DNA of 64,000 nucleotides, taken from NCBI GenBank assembly GCA_964017045.1, contig OZ024799.1:30391596-30455595 (forward strand). Direction: 5' to 3'. How positions within the stretch are numbered: the first letter of the stretch is position 1; each line of letters starts with the position of its first letter. This document shows positions 24,601 through 33,545 of this stretch, one piece after another. Origin of the DNA: Omphiscola glabra. Lineage: Eukaryota > Mollusca > Gastropoda > Lymnaeidae. Both the position numbers and the translations under genes were made by a program. The notes beneath the pieces were generated by a model. It was not told the DNA's origin. It saw only the letters and a list, made by a program, of their open reading frames with translations, and searched no databases.

Positions 24601-26300
24601 TCACCAAAGTAGCTCATTGTAATTTCCTTTAAAAAAAAGCCTCAAGTATATAACTGAATAGGAAAGTGGATTAGCAAATATTTGGATGTGTTCCATTCAA
24701 GTAATTTTGTTGATTATCACATTGTAGTAAGTCACAATGGTAACCTAGAGATTTGTCCAAAGAACTATCAATGACTTCCAAGGAATACTTTTTAAAAATT
24801 AAACTAGCATCTTCTCAGCCAAATGACAGTTCATTCTGATGTTCTGTTACTGTCTTGGGCATTATGCTACACTACTTTTAGAACATGTTAAATGAAGGAT
24901 GCATATTAAATTTTTGTACAGTCTGCCTTGCATTATTAAATACTTAGGATTTATCAAGTGTGACAGAAAAACTATTTTTTTTAAATTAGGCGAGCATCTC
25001 AAAGTCTGGCATATATGGCTGAAATCTGAACCCTTACCATTTTTTAAAAAAATGTCAACAGCCATGAAATAATTACTATTTAAAAAAAATATAATTTTGA
25101 CTGTTCAAGTAGTAACGATGTTAAACTTCTCAAGGAGATATGTTACTTTGCCAATGCAAAAATTAAAACTTTGCCGATTACTTTGATATCTCAAATTGTT
25201 ATAATATAAAAACTTATAGGCAACAGAGGAAAGGCAGGTCGGGTAAAACATCAATTAATATGATACAACCAGCATCACCTCATCTCTCCTTGTACCAACT
25301 CTCCTTCTCTGTTCGGTGGAAAGAGATCTTCTTCTAGACTGAGCTCTTATCCTTGAGCGCGACCGGGACACCAGCCTCTCTGTGACCTGCCTTGTCACGG
25401 CTCTAGACCTCAACACAAGCGCCTTCAGCTTCTTTCCAAAGACCCAATCCATGTCACCGATGTAGCAAATTATATAATCTTCAAAAGACCACCTTCTTCG
25501 TCTGCTATCATGTAAATCACAAAATAAACCCCAAGCCAAAATAGTCCCTCCAAAACTTCCATAGTTTTTCAACACAAATGGCAGTACAAAAAAACTTTAA
25601 GACATTTTAATTGGCATTCAGGTAAGGCTTATAGTCTTTGCCATCACTCATGGTGATAAATATCATTTCAACATAATGGTGGTGTTTTTGAGGCAGGACA
25701 GACTTAGTTTAAAGCTGACAAGTTGCATGCCTGGTTGACTTCAATGCCTAAAGCACTACTTGAAATTCTTCAAGTCTACTTTAAGGACAGCATCTTTGAG
25801 GTGAAACGAAAATATCACTCAGCAGGCTGATGTAAAATGGAAATGCTAGCTTGACATTGCACCAATATTTTGACTTAGCCTTTCATTAGGTGCAGGTTTG
25901 TGCAACAACATTTTAAAAAAAAACGGGAATTCCCAAAAAGCTCATTTCATAGCCTTACCTCATCAACTATGATCACCTCATTGTCCCTGCCTGATCCAGA
26001 GGGTAAAAGGCTTTGGTGATCATCCTCTGCCCCGCTGCATTCTTCTTCGTGATCTGGTTCCCTGTCCACATTAGTCTCTGCTATGTTCCCCACCGCTCCA
26101 TTGGCCCTAGCATGGCCGGAAACTGTATCTCTAATATTGTTTTTACCATTGGTCAATTCACAAAGCTCAGTTGTGTCTGCCTCTGTGGAAGCACCTGGGA
26201 GAGGACCTTCGTTTTCTGGGTAGGTCATAACCCGTGGGACCATTCCAGGCGTTATTTGCTTGGTGCGCTGTCTAAGACCCTCAGTAGATGAATCTCCCAT
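9416..26300 (-). CDS. SLC41A1: SLC41-family (MgtE-like) magnesium transporter, 10 coding exons
   Basis: Probable plasma-membrane Mg2+ transporter of the solute carrier 41 family. Exons on the minus strand, in order: 25959-26300, 24370-24513, 23790-23969, 22772-22916, 21597-21743, 19169-19316, 17140-17213, 16493-16630, 15888-16036, 9416-9601. They sum to 1653 nt (550 aa plus stop), close to the vertebrate paralogues (about 510-570 aa). All introns are GT-AG and all phases join. The two MgtE-like halves are visible: [12 protein letters not shown] (about residues 176-187) and [15 protein letters not shown] (about 287-301) in the first, [14 protein letters not shown] (about 393-406) and [15 protein letters not shown] (about 510-524) in the second. 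These are the conserved pore segments of the family. The start has a TAA two codons upstream and a good context (G at -3, G at +4). Which vertebrate paralogue (A1, A2 or A3) is closest cannot be decided by eye. Family assignment is firm; the exon ends are hand-called. Confidence 0.95.
10033..15268. repeat. 5.2-kb minisatellite, 28-bp unit, about 187 copies, in SLC41 intron 9
   Basis: The unit contains AAGTATTARCTGTAAG and TTCATTATACT. Nearly all variation is at two sites, C/A in ACT[C/A]AAG and G/A in TTA[G/A]CTG, giving four unit types. The order of types is itself repeated in long blocks. Copies are otherwise almost identical; one SNP (TTCAATATA) is seen near 12554. Confidence 0.98.
15269..15692. 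repeat. Related 26-bp then 28-bp minisatellite blocks
   Basis: 15269-15478 is eight copies of a 26-bp unit with GTCCAAGATTAAACTATTAG. 15479-15692 is about seven copies of a 28-bp unit with TCCATTATATTAAACATAT. Both share the CTGTAAGT core of the large array, so the three blocks descend from one sequence. Confidence 0.95.
15747..15860. repeat. 15-bp tandem repeat beside the exon 9 donor
   Basis: About seven near-perfect units of CAGGGTGACCTGTCT. Open in both directions because the unit is a multiple of three. Confidence 0.95.
15888..16036 (-). CDS. SLC41A1: SLC41 coding exon 9
   Basis: Acceptor CCCCAG|GTGTCC, donor CTACAG|GTTAGT, entering in phase 1 and leaving in phase 0. It encodes [15 protein letters not shown] and [12 protein letters not shown], matching ARVLFLLVVPGHLVF and FYMTAALLQ. 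A 15-bp tandem repeat begins only 27 bp past the donor. Confidence 0.94.
16100..16250. repeat. 55-bp direct duplication in intron 8
   Basis: Two copies of a 55-bp block starting AACAAATGAATAGTTCAA, with one clear difference (GAAGATATT versus GAAGACATT). Confidence 0.85.
16493..16630 (-). CDS. SLC41A1: SLC41 coding exon 8 (second pore motif)
   Basis: Acceptor TTCTCAG|GTGTTG, donor ATCAG|GTCAGG, phase 1 at both ends. It encodes [20 protein letters not shown], the second-half counterpart of the exon 3 block. A basic loop ([15 protein letters not shown]) follows, diverged from vertebrates but of similar length. Confidence 0.93.
16796..16850. repeat. 17-bp tandem repeat in intron 7
   Basis: Three to four copies of GGAAAGGTCAAGTTTAG. 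Confidence 0.85.
17140..17213 (-). CDS. SLC41A1: SLC41 coding exon 7 (74 nt)
   Basis: Acceptor TTTACAG|CTTAGG, donor AAATG|GTGAGT. It encodes [20 protein letters not shown] then PVIN, aligning with vertebrate GGLILDKTVSD...FTPVING. At 24 codons plus split ends it is too short to stand out as an open frame. Confidence 0.92.
17301..18217. repeat. 39-bp then 42-bp minisatellite in SLC41 intron 6
   Basis: The first eight units (39 bp) contain CATGGACTAAGTACACTGTG. From about 17611 the unit becomes 42 bp with GGACTAGTTAGTACATTTTC and runs for about 14 near-identical copies. Both share TGTTATCATTACC, so the array switched unit during growth. Confidence 0.96.
18722..18878 (+). mobile_element. hAT-type MITE, family with CAGTGGCGTAGCGAG terminus (copy 1)
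   Basis: A 157-bp element with terminal inverted repeats CAGTGGCGTAGCGAG and its partner ending CAACGCCACTG. It is flanked by the perfect 8-bp duplication TCTATGAG at 18714-18721 and 18879-18886. An 8-bp target duplication and CAG...CTG termini are hallmarks of hAT transposons. The interior has a poly(C) run and no coding capacity. Confidence 0.9.
19169..19316 (-). CDS. SLC41A1: SLC41 coding exon 6
   Basis: Acceptor CCTCAG|GCAAAC, donor ATCCAG|GTGGGA, entering in phase 1 and leaving in phase 2. It encodes a hydrophobic helix ([17 protein letters not shown]) and the linker with [13 protein letters not shown], matching vertebrate SGWEPVIIAMAIS. Confidence 0.92.
19681..21388. repeat. 1.7-kb minisatellite, 41-bp unit, about 42 copies, in SLC41 intron 5
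   Basis: The unit contains CTTGACATCCCATCATTCTA and ACACAATAAATGACATCTTA. Variation is mostly T/C in CATCA[T/C]TCTAC/CCTAC, so copies are young or homogenised. Confidence 0.98.
21597..21743 (-). CDS. SLC41A1: SLC41 coding exon 5 (PDN motif of half 1)
   Basis: Acceptor TTTCAG|GTGTCA, donor CTATAG|GTCAGT, phase 1 at both ends. It encodes [20 protein letters not shown], the Mg2+-pore-proximal segment of the first MgtE-like half. A 23-C run sits 23 bp past the donor, inside the intron. Confidence 0.95.
22229..22386. mobile_element. hAT-type MITE with CAGTGGTTCT terminus
   Basis: A 158-bp block starts CAGTGGTTCTTAAAC and ends GTTGGGGAACACTG, an imperfect inverted pair. The flanks CTTAAAAG (22221-22228) and CTTTAAAG (22387-22394) match at 7 of 8 bases. 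Older than the other copies. It lies in SLC41 intron 4. Confidence 0.75.
22395..22771. other. Intron 4 remainder
   Basis: No feature beyond a short (CTT)n tract near 22470. Open frames here are not supported. Confidence 0.4.
22772..22916 (-). CDS. SLC41A1: SLC41 coding exon 4
   Basis: Acceptor TGGCAG|GCACAA, donor CCTGG|GTGAGT, entering in phase 0 and leaving in phase 1. It encodes [20 protein letters not shown] and a second hydrophobic stretch ending ASLILG. The cysteine-containing LLLCACS matches the vertebrate LLCASS position. Confidence 0.93.
22917..23789. other. SLC41 intron 3
   Basis: AT-rich, with a short (TA)n tract near 22970. No repeat or exon recognised. Confidence 0.6.
23790..23969 (-). 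CDS. SLC41A1: SLC41 coding exon 3 (first pore motif)
   Basis: Acceptor CCCACAG|CACTGG, donor ATTCAA|GTAGGT, phase 0, 60 codons (residues 163-222). It carries [16 protein letters not shown] and [14 protein letters not shown], the most conserved block of the family. Confidence 0.95.
24302..24327 (-). repeat. Partial duplicate of the 3' end of SLC41 exon 2
   Basis: A 26-bp segment repeats the last part of exon 2 (encoding MVLDVVQ), about 70 bp downstream of the true exon end. Its donor is lost (CAG is followed by TTATAC), so it is not a usable alternative end. Confidence 0.6.
24370..24513 (-). CDS. SLC41A1: SLC41 coding exon 2 (first transmembrane segment)
   Basis: Acceptor CTAACAG|AGAGAT, donor GTACAG|GTATGC, phase 0 at both ends, 48 codons (residues 115-162). 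It encodes [20 protein letters not shown], matching the first conserved membrane helix of SLC41 proteins, and ends DIVQ as in vertebrates. Confidence 0.93.
25279..25452 (-). CDS. Candidate alternative first exon of the SLC41 gene (Arg/Ser-rich)
   Basis: An open frame in the first intron reads from ATG 25452 (GTGACATGG context) for 58 codons and ends TRRDE at a GAG|GTGATG donor. This is phase 0, the phase needed to join exon 2, and it ends in the same D-E pair as exon 1. The peptide is strongly basic (runs such as [25 protein letters not shown]), the opposite of exon 1. It has CpGs and a GC level unlike the flanking AT-rich intron. The frame stays open further upstream to a Met at 25575. I found no phase-0 acceptor, so it fits a first exon under its own promoter better than a cassette exon. 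No homologue recognised; chance is possible. Confidence 0.4.
25959..26300 (-). CDS. SLC41A1: SLC41 coding exon 1 (cytosolic acidic N-terminus)
   Basis: Encodes residues 1-114 with no membrane segment, as in the family's variable N-terminal tail. It is rich in Asp, Glu, Ser and Gly and ends in EVIIVDE. The donor is GAG|GTAAGG, phase 0. The ATG at 26300 follows an in-frame TAA at 26304-26306, so no longer N-terminus is possible without an unseen upstream splice. Confidence 0.85.
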
Positions 26301-27200
26301 ATCTTACAACACACATTTGATACTGGGGGTATAACAAGTTAAGGTTCTTTATGGATCCAAATAAATGGAAATGTTTTTTTATTTCTTTGTATATATTCAT
26401 TTTTAGCAGATAAATAAGTACACATTTTTAACCAAGACAACATTTTACTTTAAACAAAATTTAAATACAAGACATCTACAAGTATTTCTCTAAATGTTGT
26501 AAGCTGTGGAAATAAGATATAGCAAGATCACATACTGCAATGAAATTGGTAAAATCAAATATGCACACACACACATCTTATCTTATAAATTGCAATCATA
26601 ATTCTATCATTAGATGAGTTTTAAAAAAATAAAATAATAATTTAGCTGGTAACATCCTTATCTTGTAGTGTTTTCTATCTCATAGTAAATAATTGATTTT
26701 AAATAAATATTAAATCCTATTTTGCTAAGGAAAAATGGCAATCAATACTTGAGTATGGGAAAACGTTATCAAGGAGACAAAAAATATATATATTACTGTA
26801 TATATGTACAAGTAAGGAGAGAAGATGAAAAAAGGAAGCACTTTTGCTGTGAGTTTTTAAAAAAATGAAAATATTTGTTTATTCAATAGTAAAGACTAGG
26901 TTTTAAAATATGGTATTTGACGTATGCTAACAATTTTAATGACCCATTTAAATTTATTTTCTGAAATTGAGCTCAAATGACTTTTTTTTTGCAAGGCATA
27001 TAACATGTAAATGTATATTGAATCATCATTCTTTGAGCTAAGAACCATTCCAAATATTCTTCATTCAATAAATCCTATTTTATAAAAATTTTAAGTACTG
27101 TCATTTAGTTTGACTTTGGAGAACCACGGTGCTGTGTATATCTAGGAAGTACAAGCTTTAATACAACAAGCCCTGGCACTTTGTCAAGTGGTTTTATTAT
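26301..27200. promoter_or_regulatory. Region immediately upstream of the SLC41 start
   Basis: It must hold 5' UTR, promoter or a further 5' intron of the gene on the minus strand. It is AT-rich. I see no CpG island, TATA box or splice acceptor that I would defend. Confidence 0.3.
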
Positions 27201-27212
27201 AAGCTTTAGGAG

Positions 27213-28271
27213 TTCCAATGAACCCTGTATAGCCTACCAACATAGAATTGGAGTAAGCTCCAGTTCCAATGAACCCTGTATAGCCTACCAACATAGAATT
27301 GGAGTAAGCTTCTAGGACTGGAGTAAGCTCCAATACCAATGAACCCTGTATAGCCTACCAACATAGAATTGGAGTAAGCTCCAGTTCCAATGAACCCTGT
27401 ATAGCCTACTTACATAGGATTGGAGTAAGCTTCTAGGACTGGAGTAAGCTCCAATACCAATGAATCCCGTATAGCCTACCAACATAGAATTGGAGTAAGC
27501 TCCAGTTCCAATGAATCCTGTATAGCCTACTTACATAGGATTGGAGTAAGCTTCTAGGACTGGAGTAAGCTCCAATACCAATGAATCCCGTATCGCCTAC
27601 CAACATAGAATTGGAGTAAGCTCCAGTTCAAATGAATCCTGTATAGCCTACTTACATAGGATTGGAGTAAGCTTCTAGGACTGGAGTAAGCTCCAATACC
27701 AATGAATCCCATATAGCCTACCAACATAGAATTGGAGTAAGCTCCAGTTCCAATGAACCCTGTATAGCCTACTTACATAGAATTGGAGTAAGCTTCTAGG
27801 ACTGGAGTAAGCTCCAATACCAATGAATCCCGTATAGCCTACCAACATAGAATTGGAGTAAGCTCCAGTTCCAATGAATCCTGTATAGCCTACTTACATA
27901 GGATTGGAGTAAGCTTCTAGGACTGGAGTAAGCTCCAATACCAATGAATCCCGTATCGCCTACCAACATAGAATTGGAGTAAGCTCCAGTTCAAATGAAT
28001 CCTGTATAGCCTACTTACATAGGATTGGAGTAAGCTTCTAGGACTGGAGTAAGCTCCAATACCAATGAATCCCGTATAGCCTACCAACATAGAATTGGAG
28101 TAAGCTCCAGTTCCAATGAACCCTGTATAGCCTACTTACATAGAATTGGAGTAAGCTTCTAGGACTGGAGTAAGCTCCAATACCAATGAATCCCGTATAG
28201 CCTACCAACATAGAATTGGAGTAAGCTCCAGTTCCAATGAATCCTGTATTGCCTACTTACATAGAATTGGA
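27213..28271. repeat. 121-bp compound minisatellite upstream of SLC41
   Basis: About nine copies of a 121-bp unit, itself made of two related halves. One half carries GGACTGGAGTAAGCTCC and GTATAGCCTACCAACATAG, the other TAGCCTACTTACATAGGATT. Every unit holds several TGGAGTAAGCT motifs and AAGCTT sites. Confidence 0.93.
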
Positions 28272-28536
28272 GATAACTCCAGGAACTTAGTGAGAATATT
28301 TAGTGACCATTCAAATTTAAATACTTGTTGAAAATATGCTGCTCTTGAACGGAAACATTTGTGTTTTAATGGAGTGGTTTTCAGCGAACAGTGCTGGTCC
28401 ACAGGAATTTCCTGTTGGCTCATGAACATGTTGTCTCATTTAATGAATCGTACACCTGGATCACATGGTGAGACCATATAGGTTATAGTTGTTGAAAAGG
28501 GCATGATTACTGTGATGAGGCCATGACAGGCAGTTA

Positions 28537-28690
28537 CGGCTCATATCAGCAAGAATACAGTAAGGGAAATGCTCATTCCTGCCAAAGACAATCAGGGACT
28601 GGAACAAGCTTCCAAAAGGAAAAGTTGAGGCGACAACATTTGACACATTTGTGTCCATTGCCTCAGGCCTTCCAAGCCCACAGTTCCTGA
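28537..28690 (+). pseudogene. LINE reverse transcriptase C-terminal fragment
   Basis: With one in-frame stop the plus strand reads FLPKTIRDWNKLPKGKVEA followed by TTFDTFVS. That is the conserved 'RDWN-LP' tail after the reverse transcriptase of CR1/Jockey-type non-LTR retrotransposons. It is short and broken, with no target duplication seen. Confidence 0.65.
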
Positions 28691-29017
28691 TACCCTCGCT
28701 GAGTAGCCCTTGCAACCAGTTAAATATCCTCTTCAATACTTGGCACAGAAACATAGCCAATCCTCTCTACATACATAGGAGCCAGAATGATCAATACATT
28801 GATCGTGGGCCCTTAATATATATAAAAAAGAATAAAAAATGGAGATGTTTTGAAGATCGAAAAAGTGAATCATATTGTGCAAGTAACTCAGAGAGAACTT
28901 GTCAAAACACAAAACTCTACTTCTGTCAACAGGAAAGCTTCTTACATGGCTTGTCCATGAAGAAAGAAGCAAAGAAGTTCTGCAAGATCAAAACTTTGAT
29001 TTAGTAGAGCCGTTGTT

Positions 29018-29257
29018 GGATGGCTAGACTTGTGTGTATGGTGGACACATTGAGCCTTTCTAACAAATCCTCCCTAAGGATGGCTAGACTTGTGTGCATG
29101 GAGGACACATTGAGCCTTTCTAACAAATCCTCCCTAAGGATGGCTAGACTTGTGTGCATGGAGGACACATTTAGCCTTTCTAACAAATCCTCCCTAAGGA
29201 TGGCTAGACTTGTGTGCATGGAGGACACATTTAGCCTTTCTAACAAATCCTCCCCAA
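29018..29257. repeat. 60-bp tandem repeat, four copies
   Basis: Units contain GATGGCTAGACTTGTGTG and CTTTCTAACAAATCCTCC. As 60 is a multiple of three, frames are open on both strands (91 and 89 codons); no protein family fits. Confidence 0.93.
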
Positions 29258-29299
29258 GGGCTTTGCACAAATATAAAGATATGTTCCCACTTTAGCAAG

Positions 29300-32200
29300 A
29301 ATATTTTGTTTGCTGATCAAGTCAAACTGGAAAGTCATCAATATAATGAATAAATTTAATTTTTTAAATTAATAGTAAACTATTTACAAAATTATGACAA
29401 GCCCTAACCCATTGGTAAATAAGGGGTTTTAAATATGAGTTATTTTCAAAATAGAACAATCAAATATTGGGGGCATGAAGCAGAACAGAAGGATCAAAGG
29501 CACACATCATCAATCAAAGAAATTTATGATGAGTAAGATGTGTGAGAAGAAAGCATTTCAACAATCTATACCCGAAGGCCTGGTAAGCATTACCACGAGA
29601 TCTTCACTGTCATGTGCTAGGACATCACTAGACTTCATAGCTCAGATGTACTACTCTATTGATTAAATATAAGAAGAACAGTGAAACAGTTCATCTTAGT
29701 TCTGTATTGGTGGTCACAGATCTATTTTGGTCTGTTTTGTGAATGACAAGTAATTATTACCTGTCATATTTTACTTTTTTTCCCGTGTGGCCTACGCTTT
29801 GAAGTCCATAGACAAGGATGTCAGTTATTCTCAATGCCCATAGTAAAATATATCAGACGGACTAAACCTTACCAGTATCTATAAAGAAGGGATTCAATCT
29901 TTAAAAAGAATGTGTTTTAAGAAACTGCATTGCATTTTCTATTTCCAGGTTGTTAGACTAATAAAACACTAAATGCATGTGAGAATCCCTGTCTCAAAGC
30001 CCACACATTGTTGTACAATCCAACTTTTAAAAAAAAGCATTCTACTGATAGCCAATAATTGATACAAGGGAAGTTCTCATGTGTCCTAAATACATGTGAT
30101 GTACAAATGATGTGAAGGCTAATATCACAGCCTTATTTTACAAGTATTAATACAAACAAAAAAAAAACACAAAAAAAAAAAACACAAGCACAAATAACAC
30201 AGATGAGAATTAGCACATATAGAAAGACAGACAGCACACAAATATATATAATTATGTAAGCAGGATATAAAGCCTGTTAAAGAGACCAAAGCATTGCCTA
30301 TATTTATTTCTCATTATTGCAGCTGTGTCATTATACACTATATTATAGCAGTATAGAGTAAGCACATCTATTATAAATTAGTTTCATTTCCAAACAATTT
30401 ATCTTAATGATTGATAATGTAATACTTAATGATCTATTAAAAAAAAATATATATATAAAACATACAATATGGTTGTATTTCAGAATAGTCTTCATCAGCA
30501 AATAATCTTTTCTTTTATATGTAAAAGGGATGGAATTATCTAAATTTGAAAAAAATATTAAATTGAAAACTTATTTATGCTTTACAACAGAGATAAGATA
30601 CTTTTTTTTATTGATCACATTTAGGTAATTTTAAATCACTTAGTAAAATTCATTCACTCTCTTGTCTTTCCTCTAATGGCCTAAATTTAAACTTTATCTA
30701 TACAATGAGTTCAAGAAATAAAAATTTTAAGCTTTTCCTATAAGTGCTCATTTTTATAAAAGCAGTTGTTGAAAAAGAGATAACAGCTGCACAAGACATG
30801 TTTCAAACTGACAGCTCAGAATCATAAGAAAAAGAATTTAACTACTCAATTTTAAATATATAATGGTGCTGGCAAGGTTGTTAATAGTGAAATGAGTTTA
30901 AATCAGAGTATGCTTTTAGATAGAAATTAATGTCACTATTTTCCAGAGACACAACTCTTGTAGCTTACAGCTTTAAAGCGTTAGCGGCAAACAAGACAGT
31001 GTGAAACTATGTAACCAAAAATAACCAAGCCAAGCGCAAATAATTTGTAAAAGATAAAAAACAAGCAACAGGACATGAATATTTATATACCATTGTTAAA
31101 TCGTTTGATTGTGTCCATCAGGTTTCAATACAGCACCACAACCTAAAAACAGAAGGGGAATCCAACAGTAGTTCATAAAGTAATTTACCTTTACAGTCAA
31201 ACAGTTATTTACAGCATTTTGTTTCTGGCCTTGAGAGTGTGTGCAGAACAGCTTACTCTGACAACACAGTGAACAAATAAAAATAATGCAGGTGAGAAGC
31301 CAAACCTGCTTATTTGAGATTTTGTATTTAAGGTGGAACTATTTAAGTTTTAAGAAATCAGCCCGGTTCATAACTTTGAACTTTAACCTAGCAATTTAAA
31401 TACATAGAATCTTTCAATGAGGTAAGTGTGATTTCTTGTCTCATTATTTAATAAGATCAATGGTGTGTTATATATAAGCCTTTCAGGCTTGTCTGCAGCA
31501 AAACTGCTTAAAAAACTAAAAAAAAATCATGCAGAAGTTTGACAATCTGGCACAATGCGTGAGAAATCCAAAGCCCAACTCCCAAACATCTATCTAAAAA
31601 TATGTCTTTTACTCCACTCTTGTATTTGAGAAATAATATTACTAGCCCTGCTAAAGAAATAAAGCCCTTACCTAATTATAAAACAATTTAAATATTAGTA
31701 AAAGTGTAATATAACAAAAAAATAACAAATGATTAGACGCATATGTATACAAGAATTAGCTAATGTCATCATGAAACGCTGAGTTCAACAGCGCACAAAA
31801 CAGTGTGTGTAATTGTGTTCAATAGCCAAAAAAGATTAAGATTCTTTTTTAAATGGGGTTCTTAAAAACATAGATAGTCAGTTCTTCTTTCATGGAATTT
31901 GAATCCATTATATTCTGATCAAATAAATTAGCCTTAATGCAAGTATGTGTAATCTTTCATATATTTTATAGCCTGTGTGTTGACCTAGTTTTTTGTTCAC
32001 CTTGCTTGGTCTCCAGCCTTGGCATGCAACTCTTATCTCCCCATTTGTTTTTGTTACCAGGGTATTGACTTCACCAATTTAATAGGTGACCCAGCTGTCA
32101 CTCCTCCCCCTACCCCACCCTAATTGGGAAAGTTTGTTTATGTTTCCAGAAGGGAGAAATACCCTCTGGTGATTGAGATCTAGACTGTCTGTTTTGAAGG

Positions 32201-32340
32201 CTTATAACTTCCTCACAGAAAATATAATGGCCGACTGTGACCAGCAGACTTACAGGAGACCTACAAGACTTTTTAGATTTTCAATGAGTCTGTGGATTAG
32301 TATTTGTAACTTTCTAGTATAATTCTTTTTCATTCGCTGT
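29300..32340. other. AT-rich non-coding stretch
   Basis: No gene recognised. It has A-rich tracts near 30155-30185, a short (TA)n near 30450, and scattered low-complexity sequence. Confidence 0.5.
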
Positions 32341-32344
32341 GCTG

Positions 32345-33000
32345 CAAGTTAATATATATCACATTAGGAAATGGCGTCAGCGGGCTGTCGAGCTTAAAGC
32401 TCTTTATGCCCTCCCTGGCCCTCACCCACACAAGCCAGGCATCGGGTTTCCCCTACGTCGGACCGTCCGGGAGAACGCCAGAGACCTCCCCGGACATGGA
32501 CCGTCGCCGCCAGCAACCGCTCGATCGGTTTTGCCGACGGAGACCCTCCCCGTCCGGAGACATCTGGTCGACCAAAGACGATGCGTTTAAAGCGTCCAAT
32601 GTCCACTCTCCTAGGGGCCGGGGCGGTAAATTAACGTCCTAATATCTCCCCCCACACGTCCCGGGGAAGCATCGGATGCCCTCTAAGAGGGCTTCTACAG
32701 TGGGTTTCCACCTCGCAACTACTTCGCAAAGTAGCTGGGATGAACTGTTGCCTAGGAGCAGCTTTCTCAGGGCTGCATATTTAGAATCATTGGCCAGAGG
32801 CTTCCACCACAGCCTCTCGCCTCATATCCCTTAATGGCAACTTGTAATCATGATCCTTACCCTGTATCTGCCTTTTCTACCACAGGTGGTAGCCCTGTAA
32901 GAGCCGTTAATTCCAGCAGTTACCATGCATGCCCTTGTCTGCCACGAGGGACACGCAATGGTGGTTATGTTTCCTGGGTTAACATCGAGGGGGGTCCAGT
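32345..33000 (-). mobile_element. GC-rich interspersed element, copy 1
   Basis: A GC-rich block in AT-rich surroundings. Its reverse complement aligns with the plus strand at 58215-58790. Shared stretches include GATATGAGGCGA, ATGATTC[TC]AAATATGCAG and CTGCTCCTAGG, in the same order and spacing, followed by a shared ATAAAGAGCTTTAAGCTCGA / TTTATGAGCCTTGGCTCGA segment. Overlapping frames of 70-83 codons have no recognisable family. Probably the 3' part of a non-LTR element, but no RT sequence is attached. Confidence 0.6.
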
Positions 33001-33545
33001 TAATATAGTTTTTAGTTATGTATATTTGATTATTTATTTTCATATCAACTTAATTGTATAATTAAATTATTGCTCAAATTAATTGCTTTGGTAAAGTTTT
33101 TCTTTGTAAATTGGTTTTCAGTCCTATTTTTAGATATTATTCATCTAATGAGCCAAATCTTAAAAAATTTTTAATTTGTAAAACCATGTAACGGTACGTA
33201 ACAATATGTAAATATTGTTATTATTGGCAATAAATTTAATATAATAATTAAAAAAAAATTTTTTAAAGTCTTTCTATGAATGTGAGAGTTAAAATTGCCA
33301 TACTTGACTATCATCCTTGTATTACTATTATTAATTTGAATTAATTTTATATTATTATTAATTATTAACTTTGACAAGCAAAATCTTATGGTACATATTT
33401 TACCATCTTCTGTTTTAACATTTCAAGGGCGAGTAAAGTGGGAAGTGGTATTTTTGAATAGTTTTTAATGTAACTGGCTAATGTCATTTCTGTCATTGCA
33501 GTATCTCAAAACCTAAAAAAATTACAGGTGTGAATATTGGTATAT

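Noticed and set aside
31091..31148. Possible upstream exon on the minus strand between TTTTTAG and a GTATAT donor
   Set aside because: Acceptor and donor look plausible, but the phase does not join SLC41 exon 2 and nothing else supports it.
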